DNA of 40,609 nucleotides from Tistrella bauzanensis. GTDB taxonomy: Bacteria; Pseudomonadota; Alphaproteobacteria; Tistrellales; Tistrellaceae. Shown here piece after piece: positions 1-9,784 of the stretch. Location of the stretch: assembly GCF_014636235.1 (NCBI RefSeq), contig NZ_BMDZ01000052.1:1-40609 (forward strand), written 5' to 3'. Each line of letters starts with the position of its first letter. Position 1 is the stretch's first letter. The translations under genes were made by a program, and so were the position numbers. The notes under the pieces are model-generated. The model had not been told where the DNA came from and ran no database searches. It worked only from the letters and a program-made list of their open reading frames with translations.

Positions 1-98
1 TGTGGAAGCCTGTTGAATCACGCCAAACTATCGTGCGCCAGAGATTCCGATCACCGCGTTAACCTGAACTCGTTGCCCTGGGGTTGCCGAACGCGTCG

Positions 99-127
99 TT
101 GAGCCCGGCTGCGGCGTCGTCTATAAG
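99..127 (+). promoter_or_regulatory. Candidate sigma-70 promoter for dcd
   Basis: TTGAGC (99-104) and TATAAG (122-127) are separated by exactly 17 bases. The site lies about 140 bases before the dcd start, and nothing else in 1-264 looks coding. Seen in sequence; promoter activity is inferred. Confidence 0.5.
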
Positions 128-264
128 AGGCCAGCGGCGCCCCGATGGTCGCCCCCCTGCCTGCATCGGCCGATCCGCGTCACTCCGGTGTGCGCGGGCC
201 ATCCGGTTGCGGGCGCGGCGCCGTTCCGGCCAACGCCTTCTGTCATCTGCGGGAGATGCACCCG

Positions 265-819
265 ATGTCGATCATGTCCGATCAATGGATCCGCGAGACC
301 GCCTTGAACGAGGGGATGATCGAGCCCTTCGTCGAGAAGCAGGTCCGCGAGGGCATGATCTCATACGGGCTGTCATCCTATGGCTATGACGCGCGGGTGG
401 CCGACGAGTTCAAGATCTTCACCAATGTCGACAGCGCGGTCATCGATCCGAAGGATTTCTCGGACCGCAGCTTCGTCGACCGCAAGCTCGATGTCTGCGT
501 GATCCCGCCGAACAGCTTCGCCCTGGCGCGGACGGTGGAATATTTCCGCATTCCCCGCGACATCATGGTGATCTGCGTCGGCAAGTCGACCTATGCGCGT
601 TGCGGCATCATCGTCAACGTGACGCCGCTGGAGCCGGAATGGGAAGGCCATGTGACGCTGGAGTTCAGCAACACCACGCCGCTGCCCGCCAAGATCTATG
701 CCGGCGAGGGCGCCTGCCAGTTCCTGTTCCTGAAGGGCGAGCAGCCGTGCCAGACCTCGTACAAGGACCGGTTGGGTAAATATATGGGCCAGCGCGGCGT
801 GACGCTGCCGCGTCTGTGA
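265..819 (+). CDS. dcd: dCTP deaminase
   Basis: Deaminates dCTP to dUTP in the cytosol, feeding dTTP synthesis. The 184-residue length matches the usual alphaproteobacterial enzyme. Family motifs are clear: [14 protein letters not shown] near the N-terminus, [20 protein letters not shown] in the middle, then [12 protein letters not shown], where the glutamates include the expected catalytic residue. The start at 265 is chosen because GGGAG at 251-255 sits 9 bases upstream and the conserved [11 protein letters not shown] begins there; the longer frame from 145 adds a non-conserved tail. The next conserved gene is murA, a common alphaproteobacterial neighbourhood. No sign of the bifunctional DCD-DUT form was examined beyond length, so the monofunctional call is likely but not tested. 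Confidence 0.95.
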   Translation: MSIMSDQWIRETALNEGMIEPFVEKQVREGMISYGLSSYGYDARVADEFKIFTNVDSAVIDPKDFSDRSFVDRKLDVCVIPPNSFALARTVEYFRIPRDIMVICVGKSTYARCGIIVNVTPLEPEWEGHVTLEFSNTTPLPAKIYAGEGACQFLFLKGEQPCQTSYKDRLGKYMGQRGVTLPRL

Positions 820-902
820 CCATGGCGATGATCCTGTCAGGTGGCGCCACGCGCCTTCAGTCCGACACCCTTATCGACACCCACAGCCAGAACGGGCCAG
901 GA

Positions 903-2192
<1,290 letters not shown>

Positions 2193-2258
2193 CCGCCACC
2201 GCTCGGCGGCCCGTCCAGGTCGACCCCTGCCGGACAGCATCCAAGGAAACCAGAGCCG

Positions 2259-2942
2259 ATGAGCCCCGCAACCTCTCCCCGCCGCGGCCTGACGATCGCG
2301 CTGCCCAAGGGGCGGATCCTGAAGGAAGTGCTGCCGCTGATGGCCGAGGCCGGGCTGACACCCGAGCCCGACTTCTTCGACGATGCCTCGCGCAAGCTGG
2401 AATTCGAGACCAACCAGCCGGGGGTGCGGCTGGTGCGGGTGCGCAGCTTCGACGTGGCCACCTTCGTGGCGTTCGGTGCCGCCGAGATCGGTGTCTGCGG
2501 CCGCGACGTGATCATGGAATTCGACTATGCCGAGCTGTACGCGCCGCTGGATCTGAATATCGGCCGCTGCCATATCGCTGTGGCCGAGCCGGCCGATCTG
2601 GCCCATGGCGACGATCCGCGCCGCTGGAGCCATGTCCGCGTCGCAACCAAATATCCGCACGTCACCCGGGCCTATTTCGCGGCGCGCGGCGTGCAGGCCG
2701 AATGCATCAAGCTGAACGGTGCCATCGAACTGGCGCCGAAGCTGGGCCTGTGCCGCCGGATCGTCGATCTGGTCTCGACCGGCTCGACCTTGAAAGCCAA
2801 TGGCCTGGTCGAGGTGGAGACGGTGGCCGAGGTGACGTCGTATCTGGTCGTCAACCGTGCGGCTCTGAAAACCCGGCCGCAGACGATCGGCGGCTGGATC
2901 GACCGTTTTCGCGAGGTGGTGAGCAATGCCGCAGCGGCTTGA
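2259..2942 (+). CDS. hisG: ATP phosphoribosyltransferase, short form
   Basis: First enzyme of histidine synthesis, joining ATP and [17 protein letters not shown] at the N-terminus and the segment [14 protein letters not shown] (PRPP-binding loop) are diagnostic. At 227 residues it is the short HisG form, which lacks the C-terminal regulatory domain. Short-form enzymes are known to need the HisRS-like partner HisZ; no hisZ is in this window, so it should be elsewhere. AAGGA (2243-2247) lies 11 bases before the ATG. The 3' end overlaps hisD by 17 bases, indicating translational coupling. Confidence 0.94.
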   Translation: MSPATSPRRGLTIALPKGRILKEVLPLMAEAGLTPEPDFFDDASRKLEFETNQPGVRLVRVRSFDVATFVAFGAAEIGVCGRDVIMEFDYAELYAPLDLNIGRCHIAVAEPADLAHGDDPRRWSHVRVATKYPHVTRAYFAARGVQAECIKLNGAIELAPKLGLCRRIVDLVSTGSTLKANGLVEVETVAEVTSYLVVNRAALKTRPQTIGGWIDRFREVVSNAAAA

Positions 2943-4227
2943 CGTCAACGACCCGTTATTCCCCCACGCCTTCCAGGCCCTGCTGGGCATGAAGCGCGAA
3001 ACCACCGACGAGGTGAACGACGCTGTCCGGGCGATCCTGGATGATGTGCGGCTGCGCGGTGATGCGGCGGTGATCGACTACACCACCCGCTTCGACCACA
3101 TGACCATCGGTGCAGACGGCCTCACCATCGGTGCCGATGAGGTGGATGCGGCCGTGGCCAGTTGCCCGCGCCATCTGATAGACAGCCTGGAGGTGGCGGC
3201 CGACCGGATCCGCGCCTACCATGCCCGGCTGGTGCCGCAGGATATGGATTATACCGACGATACCGGTGTCCGGCTGGGCGCGCGCTGGCGGCCGGTCGCG
3301 GCGGCGGGCATCTATGTCCCCGGCAGTCAGGCGGCCTATCCGTCATCGGTGCTGATGAACGCCGTTCCGGCGCGGGTGGCGGGTGTGAAGCGCATCGCCA
3401 TGGTCGTGCCGACGCCCGGCGGCGTGTTGAACCCGCTGGTGCTGGCGGCGGCGCGGATCTGCGGTGTCGACGAAATCTACCGGATCGGCGGCGCCCAGGC
3501 GATCGCGGCGCTGGCCTATGGCACCGAGACCGTGGCACCGGTCGACAAGATCGTCGGGCCGGGCAACGCCTATGTGGCGGCGGCCAAGCGTCAGGTCTTC
3601 GGCACGGTCGGCATCGACATGATCGCGGGGCCGTCGGAGATTCTGGTGGTGGCCGACGCCCATAACGATCCGCGCTGGATCGCGGCCGATCTGATGTCGC
3701 AGGCCGAGCATGACAGCGCCGCCCAGTCGATCCTGATCACCGATGACGCGGCCTATGCCGACCGCGTCGCCGCGGCGGTCGACGAGCTGCTGAGCCGCCT
3801 GCCGCGGGGCGCCATCGCCCGGCAGAGCTGGAGCGAGAACGGCGCGATCATCGTCACCGATGATCTGATGCAGACCGCGCCGCTGATCGACAGCATCGCG
3901 CCTGAACATCTGGAACTGGCGGTTACCGACCCCGATGCCCTGGCGGCCCGGGTCAGCAATGCCGGCGCGATTTTCCTGGGACGGTATACGCCCGAGGCGA
4001 TCGGTGACTATGTCGCGGGGCCGAACCACGTGCTTCCCACCGCACGCAGCGCGCGGTACTCTTCGGGCCTGTCGGTGCTCGACTTCATGAAGCGCAGTTC
4101 ACTGATCGCCTGCGATGAGAATTCGCTGCGGGTGATCGGCGGCCATGCGATCAGCCTGGCCGAAGCGGAAGGGTTGGGGGCGCATGCCCTGTCGGTTGCC
4201 ATCCGGCTGGATGTGTCTGGCGACTGA
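2926..4227 (+). CDS. hisD: Histidinol dehydrogenase
   Basis: Catalyses the last two steps of histidine synthesis, oxidising L-histidinol to L-histidine with two NAD+. The 433-residue protein shows the family signature around [15 protein letters not shown], preceded by [17 protein letters not shown], the Zn-binding [18 protein letters not shown], and the C-terminal [20 protein letters not shown]. These contain the expected Gln/His/Asp metal ligands and catalytic Glu-His. The ATG overlaps the end of hisG by 17 bases and has GAGGTGGTGAG upstream. Downstream lie three hairpin repeats and then a UPF0262 gene, the usual alphaproteobacterial neighbour. Confidence 0.96.
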   Translation: MPQRLDVNDPLFPHAFQALLGMKRETTDEVNDAVRAILDDVRLRGDAAVIDYTTRFDHMTIGADGLTIGADEVDAAVASCPRHLIDSLEVAADRIRAYHARLVPQDMDYTDDTGVRLGARWRPVAAAGIYVPGSQAAYPSSVLMNAVPARVAGVKRIAMVVPTPGGVLNPLVLAAARICGVDEIYRIGGAQAIAALAYGTETVAPVDKIVGPGNAYVAAAKRQVFGTVGIDMIAGPSEILVVADAHNDPRWIAADLMSQAEHDSAAQSILITDDAAYADRVAAAVDELLSRLPRGAIARQSWSENGAIIVTDDLMQTAPLIDSIAPEHLELAVTDPDALAARVSNAGAIFLGRYTPEAIGDYVAGPNHVLPTARSARYSSGLSVLDFMKRSSLIACDENSLRVIGGHAISLAEAEGLGAHALSVAIRLDVSGD

Positions 4228-4273
4228 TCCCGACGCCTGGTGTCGGGCGGGCACCGCGCAGGCCGAAGCCCCA

Positions 4274-4375
4274 GACCGGCACCTGTCTGCCGGTCACCTG
4301 CCGAGCCGACCGGCACCTGTCTGCCGGTCACCCGTCGAGCCGACCGGCACCTGCCTGCCGGTCACCCGTCGATCC
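4274..4375 (+). repeat. Three tandem 34-bp repeats, each a perfect hairpin
   Basis: Units at 4274-4307, 4308-4341 and 4342-4375 are nearly identical. Each begins with GACCGGCA, a 6-base loop (CCTGTC, CCTGTC, CCTGCC) and TGCCGGTC, a perfect 8-bp stem. The last unit ends directly against the GAGGAG Shine-Dalgarno of the next gene (4376-4381). There are no T-runs, so they are not classic terminators. They could slow exonucleases, alter termination or modulate translation of the downstream gene; the function is not known. Confidence 0.85.
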
Positions 4376-4391
4376 GAGGAGCCGCTCCATA

Positions 4392-4913
4392 ATGGCCGAC
4401 AGTCACGAGCCGCAACCCGCCGATGCGGAGAAACACCGCCCGGCACATCCGCGGATCGCCAGCCTCAAGCTCGATCAGGGCAGCGTGGTTGCACTGGGGC
4501 CGCAGGTCGAGCATGAGCGCAAGGTGGCGATTTTCGATCTGCTGGAGCAGAACCATTTTGCGCCGCTGGGGGTTTCGTCGGACGGGCCGTTCGATCTGCT
4601 GCTGAGCATTCAGGACAACCGGCTGTATTTCGATATCAGTGATGAAACCGGCCGGATGCTGACCCGCGTCACGCTGCCGATCGCGCCGTTTCGCGGTATC
4701 GTGAAAGATTATTTCATGATCTGCGAAAGCTATTTTTCCGCGATCAAGTCGCAGAGCCCGTCGCAGATCGAGGCGATCGACATGGGCCGGCGCGGGATTC
4801 ACAACGAAGGCTCGGAACTGCTGAAGGATCGGCTGGAGGGCAAGGTCGAGCTGGATCTCGACACCGCGCGCCGCCTGTTCACGCTGCTTTGCGTGCTGCA
4901 TATCCGGCAATGA
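4392..4913 (+). CDS. UPF0262 family protein
   Basis: A conserved alphaproteobacterial protein of unknown function. The 173-residue product has the family core: ASLKLDQGSV, then EHERKVAIFDLLEQNHFAP, then a central beta-rich segment ending in LPIAPFRGIVKDYFMICESY, and a C-terminal helical part. No catalytic motif, signal peptide or membrane segment is apparent. The first about 20 residues are polar and low in conservation. A strong GAGGAG site lies 10 bases before the ATG. It sits between hisD and a low-molecular-weight phosphatase, as in many alphaproteobacteria, and its stop overlaps the phosphatase start (ATGA), so the two are probably made together. Confidence 0.88.
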   Translation: MADSHEPQPADAEKHRPAHPRIASLKLDQGSVVALGPQVEHERKVAIFDLLEQNHFAPLGVSSDGPFDLLLSIQDNRLYFDISDETGRMLTRVTLPIAPFRGIVKDYFMICESYFSAIKSQSPSQIEAIDMGRRGIHNEGSELLKDRLEGKVELDLDTARRLFTLLCVLHIRQ

Positions 4914-5380
4914 TCGCAGACGCAACCGGGCGGCCGAGACTGCGGATGCCGTCGAGCGTGCTGTTCTGCTGCACGCTCAACTCGATTCGCTCGCCGATGG
5001 CCGAGGGCATGCTGAAACTGCTGCATGGCAGGCGGATCTTCGTCGACAGCGTCGGTGTCAGGCGTGCGCCCGTCGATCCGTTCGCGGTGGCGGTGGCCGA
5101 GGAACTGGGCGTCGATCTGTCGAAGCACCGGCCGAAAACCTTCGACGATCTGGAAGACGGGTCTTATGACCTGATCGTGTCGCTGTCGCCCGAGGCGCAG
5201 CACAAGGCGGTCGAGCTGACGCGCGACATGGCGTGCGACGTCGAATACTGGCCGACCTTCGACCCGTCGATCGCCGAGGGCAGCCGCGATCAGCAACTCG
5301 ACGCGTTCCGCGAGGTCCGCGACCAGTTGATGCGCCGCATCCGCCAGCGGTTTCCGCCGATGGGCTCGATGGCGCTCTGA
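4910..5380 (+). CDS. Low-molecular-weight protein tyrosine phosphatase/arsenate reductase-like protein
   Basis: A 156-residue member of the low-molecular-weight phosphatase fold. The P-loop VLFCCTLNSIRSPMAEG contains the Cys-X5-Arg-Ser active site, and the general-acid Asp is in the C-terminal YWPTFDPS. Substrate cannot be told from sequence: such proteins are phosphotyrosine phosphatases or, in related families, arsenate reductases. ATG 4910 overlaps the upstream stop; an alternative GTG-type start at 4889 lies inside the previous gene and is less likely. In other alphaproteobacteria this gene is usually followed by infA; here about 6.7 kb of accessory genes separates them. Confidence 0.88.
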   Translation: MIADATGRPRLRMPSSVLFCCTLNSIRSPMAEGMLKLLHGRRIFVDSVGVRRAPVDPFAVAVAEELGVDLSKHRPKTFDDLEDGSYDLIVSLSPEAQHKAVELTRDMACDVEYWPTFDPSIAEGSRDQQLDAFREVRDQLMRRIRQRFPPMGSMAL

Positions 5381-5407
5381 CGAGGGGATGCGCGCCGCGC
5401 CGGCGGA

Positions 5408-6352
5408 TCAGGTGACGTCCGGTACAGATGGCACCTGCCTGTGCATGATGCCGGCGCGGATGTAATCCTCAGCTTCGGCCATGATCCAGGCCACGAAGGC
5501 GCTCAATTGCGGTGCCGCCTGATCGGCTGGCCGCCAGACCAGGTGATAGGCGAACGGATCCTGGATGGCAATATCGAACAGCCTGACCAAGCGGCCGGTC
5601 CGCAGGTCGCCGGCCACCAGATGTTCGCGGGCAAGGGCGACGCCATGGCCGGCGGCGGCCGCTTCCAGCAGCAGCAGCATCTCGGAATAGATCGGGCCAC
5701 GTGTCGGTTCGGGCAGATCCAGGCCGGCGGCCTGAAACCAGGGTGCCCACGGCTGGCGGGGATAGCGCAGCAGCGGCATGTCGACCAGTTCGGACGGGGC
5801 TGCCGGCGAATGTCGGTCACGAAGGTCCGGTGCGCAAACCGGAAACACCGTTTCGCCGAACAGGCGATGTGCGGCCAGCTTCGGCCAGAGCCCGGCGCCA
5901 TAGCGGATCGACGCCATCACATCGGCCTGCCCCGGTTCTTCCAGCGCCTGGGTTGCCCGCAACGACATGTCGATCGCCGGATAAAGCGCGCTGAAGTGCG
6001 GCAGGCGCGGGATCAGCCAGCGGGTCGCGAAGGCGGGCAGGGTGCTGACGGTCAGCAGGCCGACGACCGGCACGTGCGCCGCCTGGGATATCGCCGCCTC
6101 GATCATCGCCAGCGCGTTGCGCAGCGTCACCGCCAGATCGCTGCATGCCGGCGTCGGGATCATCTCGTGACCGTGACGCACGAACAACTGGCAGCCGAGG
6201 CTGGCCTCCAACCCCCTGATCTGTTGCGCGACCGCCCCATGGGTCAGGCCCAGTTCGTGGGCGGCACCGGTGAAGCTTCGTCGACGGGCGGCCGCTTCCA
6301 CCGCGCGCAGGGCCTTGGTCGATGGCAGCATGTCGGGCGATCCGTTCACCAT
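5408..6352 (-). CDS. LysR-family regulator, GcvA-like
   Basis: A 314-residue LysR-type transcription factor. The N-terminal winged helix-turn-helix runs over about residues 10-70 (RSFTGAAHELGLTHGAVAQQ), followed by a linker helix and a two-lobe effector-binding domain from about residue 95. The spacing STLPAFATRWLIPRLPHF is typical of the GcvA/AmpR branch. It is divergent from the MFS gene starting at 6462, with 109 bases between, so it most likely controls that transporter; control of the oxygenase cluster beyond is possible but unproven. The ATG at 6352 has only a weak ribosome site; an in-frame ATG at 6331 would shorten it by 7 residues. Ligand unknown. Confidence 0.88.
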   Translation of the reverse strand: MVNGSPDMLPSTKALRAVEAAARRRSFTGAAHELGLTHGAVAQQIRGLEASLGCQLFVRHGHEMIPTPACSDLAVTLRNALAMIEAAISQAAHVPVVGLLTVSTLPAFATRWLIPRLPHFSALYPAIDMSLRATQALEEPGQADVMASIRYGAGLWPKLAAHRLFGETVFPVCAPDLRDRHSPAAPSELVDMPLLRYPRQPWAPWFQAAGLDLPEPTRGPIYSEMLLLLEAAAAGHGVALAREHLVAGDLRTGRLVRLFDIAIQDPFAYHLVWRPADQAAPQLSAFVAWIMAEAEDYIRAGIMHRQVPSVPDVT

Positions 6353-6461
6353 GTTCAGAATTCATACCATTCAATCATAGATAAATTCGATGGTCGCGTG
6401 GCATGGCAGGTGTGAGCCTGAGCAGGCGCGGTGCGCATCTGTGGCGACGAGGATCGGGTTG
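6353..6461. promoter_or_regulatory. Divergent intergenic region between LysR and MFS genes
   Basis: The first 45 bases are AT-rich against a GC-rich background and contain near-repeats ATTCATACC and ATTCAATCATAG (about 6360-6380), a plausible LysR operator and promoter zone for both directions. No unambiguous -35/-10 pair or T-N11-A box could be fixed. The MFS ribosome site GAGGA is at 6449-6453. Confidence 0.35.
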
Positions 6462-7709
6462 ATGGAACAGGGCAGGCATCGGGCTGGCGATACGGCGGCG
6501 CGGCTTCAGAGATCATGGCCGGCCGCCGCCGGTGGCGACGCTCCGGTGTCTCTGCGGCGGGACTATCTTCTGGCACTGGGCCTGTCGCTGGGGCCGGCCG
6601 CATCCAACGGCCTGGCACGCTTCGCCTTCGCCCTGATCCTGCCCGCGATGCGCAGCGATCTGTCGTGGAGCTATACCCAAGCCGGCTGGGTCAACACCAC
6701 CAATGCCATCGGGTATCTGCTTGGGGCCTTTGTCACGCTGCGGGCGATCGACCGGGCCGGGGCACGGACATTGTTGAATACCGGCATGGTGATGTCGGCG
6801 CTTGCCCTGGTGCTGTCGGGCATGACCAGCCATTACCCCACGCTTCTGGGCCTGCGTGCCGTGGCAGGGGTGGGCGGGGCATTCGTGTTCATTTCGGGTG
6901 GTGCGCTGGCAGCCAGGATCGGCGATGGCGACGGGCGGCGCGCGTCGGCCGCGATCGCGGTCTATTTTTCGGGGGGCGGTCTGGGGATTGCCGTGTCGGG
7001 CGGCGTGCTGCCCTGGCTGTTCGCCAGCCAGGGCAATGGTGCCTGGGATATGGCCTGGATCGTTCTGGGCCTGTTGTCCTGTGCGGCCTGCCTCGGCACC
7101 TGGGCGGCGGCGCGGGCCATTGCGCTGCCGCCGCGGCCGGCGATGCGCGCGTCCTGGTCGATCCGTCCCTTCGCCTGGCTGGCTGCCGGCTATGTTCTGT
7201 TCGCCTTCGGCTATATCGGTTACATGACGTTCATCATCGCTCATATGTCCGAGGCCGGGGCCTCGCCCGGCAACGTTGCGCTGGTGTGGGTGGTACTGGG
7301 CGTGGTGACGGCCCTCTCGCACCGCATCTGGCGCCACGCGCTTGCCGGCTGGTCGGGCGGAACGCCGATGGCGGCCACGGTTCTGGTGGTCGCCGTCGGC
7401 GCTTCACTGCCTTTGATCGACACCTCGTTGCCGGTGATGCTGCTGTCGGCGGCGTTGTTCGGCAGCGCCTTCTTCATCACGCCGGCGGCGGCGACGGCCT
7501 TTCTCCGCCAGTCGCTGCCCCAGGAGGCATGGGGGCGGGCCATCGCCGTTTTCACCCTGCTGTTCGCCTTCGGCCAGACGCTGGGGCCGGTCGTGGCCGG
7601 GTGGCTGGCCGATGCGACCGGCCGGTTGTCGATCGGACTGGCGGCATCGGCCGTGGCGCTTCTGCTCGGCGCCCTCGTCAGCAAAAATCAACCATTGGTT
7701 ATTAAATAG
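6462..7709 (+). CDS. MFS transporter, YbfB/YjiJ-like
   Basis: An inner-membrane major facilitator superfamily protein of 415 residues with about 12 hydrophobic helices. The first begins near DYLLALGLSLGPAASNGLAR, where GLARFAFALILPAM resembles the YbfB/YjiJ subfamily signature; GWVNTTNAIGYLLGA marks the second helix. Start 6462 is preferred because GAGGA lies 8 bases upstream; the longer frame from 6390 runs into the regulatory region. The divergent LysR gene probably regulates it. It lies 94 bases before the oxygenase/carrier-protein cluster, so it could export that pathway's product, but this is inferred from position only. Substrate unknown. Confidence 0.85.
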   Translation: MEQGRHRAGDTAARLQRSWPAAAGGDAPVSLRRDYLLALGLSLGPAASNGLARFAFALILPAMRSDLSWSYTQAGWVNTTNAIGYLLGAFVTLRAIDRAGARTLLNTGMVMSALALVLSGMTSHYPTLLGLRAVAGVGGAFVFISGGALAARIGDGDGRRASAAIAVYFSGGGLGIAVSGGVLPWLFASQGNGAWDMAWIVLGLLSCAACLGTWAAARAIALPPRPAMRASWSIRPFAWLAAGYVLFAFGYIGYMTFIIAHMSEAGASPGNVALVWVVLGVVTALSHRIWRHALAGWSGGTPMAATVLVVAVGASLPLIDTSLPVMLLSAALFGSAFFITPAAATAFLRQSLPQEAWGRAIAVFTLLFAFGQTLGPVVAGWLADATGRLSIGLAASAVALLLGALVSKNQPLVIK

Positions 7710-7803
7710 AGTTCCAGATTGCGTGTAACTGTGCTTTAGTTTCTTTGAAAAATGAAAAGGCCGGGCTTACCGGCTTGATGAAAAAATGGGTGGAGGGAAT
7801 TCC

Positions 7804-8679
7804 ATGATCGCCGCGGATGATGTCATAGACCGTCTATCTAAACGCTCTGTTAACAATTACTGGAATCCGTACACGACAATAGAATGGCCGCAGGTTATCG
7901 ATCCCGGGAAAATGTGGATGGATGCCGAGCTGTTGACCATTTATGGCACGGAATATATGGAGACATTTTCAGAGAAGACTCTGATCGAGATATCGAAGTG
8001 GGAATCTGTCAATTTTTACAGTTTAAATATCCACGGTATCCGGGAGGCGCTCGTCGAGGTCGCCCTTCGCGTAGACACCCCCGAGTTTCAGTTTGCTGAT
8101 GACTTCCTACATCATTTTCTTGGTGAAGAAAACGAGCACATGTGGTTTTTTGCAAAGATATGCAAAGACTATTCTGGGAAGATCTATCGAATTCCCGAAA
8201 TAAAGATGTTCGAGGGTGACGAGACGACACCAGAGGAACGTGATCTTGTCGTCTTCGTCAACATACTGATCTTTGAGGAAATTGTTGAATACATCAATAT
8301 GAGGGTCGGCCGCAGCGAGGTGGTGCCCCCGATCATCCGGCAGGTAAACTGGCTGCACCATCTGGATGAAAGCCGGCATGTCGCCTTCGGCCGGCGGATG
8401 GTGGTGCTTCTTCATCAGAGGCTGATGTCGGCGGCGCCCGACCCTGACGCCGCGCGCGCTCGGCTGGATGCCCATATCCGGGGCTATATGGCGCGCAGCA
8501 TCGATGTGCTGTACCGCGCCGAGGTCTATCGGGATGCGGGCTGCTCAGATCCGTTCAGGATGCGCAACCTGCTGCGCCAGCATCCGGCCCGTCGCGCTCA
8601 TCACAACAAGATGCTTGGTCGCGCTATCGGGTTTCTGCGCGACCAGACCATTCTCGGTGACGGGGAGGTCGTGCTGTGA
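7804..8679 (+). CDS. AurF-like non-haem diiron oxygenase
   Basis: A 291-residue cytosolic protein with the complete ligand pattern of the AurF p-aminobenzoate N-oxygenase family. E67, E109 and H112 (in GEENEHMWFF), E158 or E159 (LIFEEIVEYIN), and H185, E189, H192 (HHLDESRHVAFGR) reproduce the E / E-x2-H / E / H-x3-E-x2-H spacing. Known members oxidise amines to hydroxylamine, nitroso or nitro groups. Here a carrier protein and amino-acid-activating enzyme follow directly, so the substrate is probably an aminoacyl thioester rather than a free arylamine. Start 7804 has GGAGGG 6 bases upstream; 7786 is an alternative. The 5' half is strongly AT-rich (22 G+C in the 60 bases 7981-8040), suggesting horizontal origin. 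Its stop overlaps the next start (GTGA). A small GCCGG/CCGGC hairpin lies at 7760-7774. Confidence 0.82.
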   Translation: MIAADDVIDRLSKRSVNNYWNPYTTIEWPQVIDPGKMWMDAELLTIYGTEYMETFSEKTLIEISKWESVNFYSLNIHGIREALVEVALRVDTPEFQFADDFLHHFLGEENEHMWFFAKICKDYSGKIYRIPEIKMFEGDETTPEERDLVVFVNILIFEEIVEYINMRVGRSEVVPPIIRQVNWLHHLDESRHVAFGRRMVVLLHQRLMSAAPDPDAARARLDAHIRGYMARSIDVLYRAEVYRDAGCSDPFRMRNLLRQHPARRAHHNKMLGRAIGFLRDQTILGDGEVVL

Positions 8680-8939
8680 CCACAACAGAGACCTGGCAGC
8701 GCGCCATTTCGGACTGGATCGTCGAAAATTACCGCCGGCGCCATGGCGGCGATCCCGGCCCCGTCGATCTGGATACCGACATCATCGAAAGCCGGATTCT
8801 CGACAGCCTGTCGATCATGAACTTCGTGGCTTTTCTTGAAGAGCTGGTGGAGCGGGAGATCGATATCGCGAAGATCGATATCGAGAACATGCGCACCATC
8901 CGTCGGATCCGCGACGGCGTTCTGGGGGAGGTCGCGTGA
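8676..8939 (+). CDS. Free-standing acyl/aminoacyl carrier protein
   Basis: An 87-residue acidic, helical protein of acyl-carrier-protein type. S44 in ILDSLSIMNF is the expected 4'-phosphopantetheine attachment site (the DSL motif), with a helix-III-like segment IDIENMRTIRRI after it. It starts with GTG overlapping the oxygenase stop, with GGGGAGG 7 bases upstream. The next gene encodes a tRNA-synthetase-like enzyme of the type known to aminoacylate such small carrier proteins, so this is most probably that enzyme's partner, holding an amino acid as a thioester. A phosphopantetheinyl transferase is not in the window and must act from elsewhere. Confidence 0.85.
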   Translation: MTTTETWQRAISDWIVENYRRRHGGDPGPVDLDTDIIESRILDSLSIMNFVAFLEELVEREIDIAKIDIENMRTIRRIRDGVLGEVA

Positions 8940-9784
8940 TGGATACATCGCCTTTGTTCCAGGCGGTCGACGGCTTCGCGGTCCTCAGTGCCGAGGGCAT
9001 GGCCGTTCAACAGGCCCTGGAGCGCTGGATCCTGGGTCGCGCCGGCGAGGTCGGTGCCGAGCAGATGCGGTTTCCCTATCTGCTGCCCTTGCGGGATCTG
9101 GCGCGGTTCGATTATTTCCACAACTTTCCGCATCTGGGGCTCTGTGCCTGCACGGTGTCGGAACGGCGCTGGACGGCTTATTCCGACAACGACCCGGCAG
9201 CGACGGCCGACCGGATTCCTGCGGCGGACCTGGATGATGCGGCTTTCGCGCTGCCGCCTGCCGCCTGCTACAACGTCTATCTCCATGCGCGTGGGCAGGA
9301 TCTCGGCCAGGACCGTGTGATAACGACGGTCGCCCAGTGCTTCAGGAACGAGACCCATTACAAGGGGCTGGAACGGCTGCGCGGTTTCACCATGCGCGAA
9401 ATCGTCCGCATCGGCCTGCCCGCCAGCATCACCGCCCATCTGGGCCATTTCCGCCAGCGCATCCTGGGGCTGGGGCAGGTGCTGGGGCTGGATCTGAAAA
9501 TCGAGGTCGCGACCGATCCGTTCTTCGACCGGTCGAGCGACCGCGCGCTTGCCGCCGGTCTGTTTCCCACCAAGGAGGAATTCGTCTTCGATGGCACGCT
9601 TGCCATCGCCTCGCTGAACTATCACCGGAACTTCTTCGGCGAACGCTGCGGCATCACCATCAACGGCACGGTCGCGAGCACCGGCTGTGTCGCCTTCGGG
9701 CTGGAGCGCTGGCTGCATGCCCTGGACCGCCGCTTCGAGGGCGATGCCCGACGGATCGTTCAGGCAATCGGGGATGCGCCATGA
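8939..9784 (+). CDS. Amino acid:[carrier protein] ligase (truncated seryl-tRNA synthetase-like)
   Basis: A 281-residue class II synthetase catalytic domain lacking any N-terminal tRNA-binding arm. Motif 2 is visible as AQCFRNETHYKGLERLRGF then MREIVRIG, and motif 3 as TGCVAFGLERW. C110, E154 and C250 match in order and spacing the Zn-binding Cys-Glu-Cys set described for Bradyrhizobium Bll0957 and archaeal-type SerRS. Characterised relatives do not charge tRNA; they adenylate glycine or alanine and transfer it to the phosphopantetheine of a small carrier protein, encoded here immediately upstream. Start 8939 has GGGGAG 8 bases upstream and overlaps the previous stop; GTG 8936 is an alternative. 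Amino-acid choice cannot be settled from sequence alone. Confidence 0.87.
   Translation: MDTSPLFQAVDGFAVLSAEGMAVQQALERWILGRAGEVGAEQMRFPYLLPLRDLARFDYFHNFPHLGLCACTVSERRWTAYSDNDPAATADRIPAADLDDAAFALPPAACYNVYLHARGQDLGQDRVITTVAQCFRNETHYKGLERLRGFTMREIVRIGLPASITAHLGHFRQRILGLGQVLGLDLKIEVATDPFFDRSSDRALAAGLFPTKEEFVFDGTLAIASLNYHRNFFGERCGITINGTVASTGCVAFGLERWLHALDRRFEGDARRIVQAIGDAP

Noticed and set aside
4274-4375. 34-bp repeats as CRISPR or intrinsic terminators
   Set aside because: No spacers between units, no T-run after the stems and no cas genes.
9337-9780. Long in-frame extension upstream of the alpha/beta hydrolase
   Set aside because: It runs through the synthetase-like gene in another frame, has no fold of its own, and the ATG at 9781 overlaps the upstream stop as in the rest of the cluster.
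8939-9784. Seryl-tRNA synthetase for translation
   Set aside because: Lacks the tRNA-binding N-terminal arm, is only 281 residues and sits next to a carrier protein.
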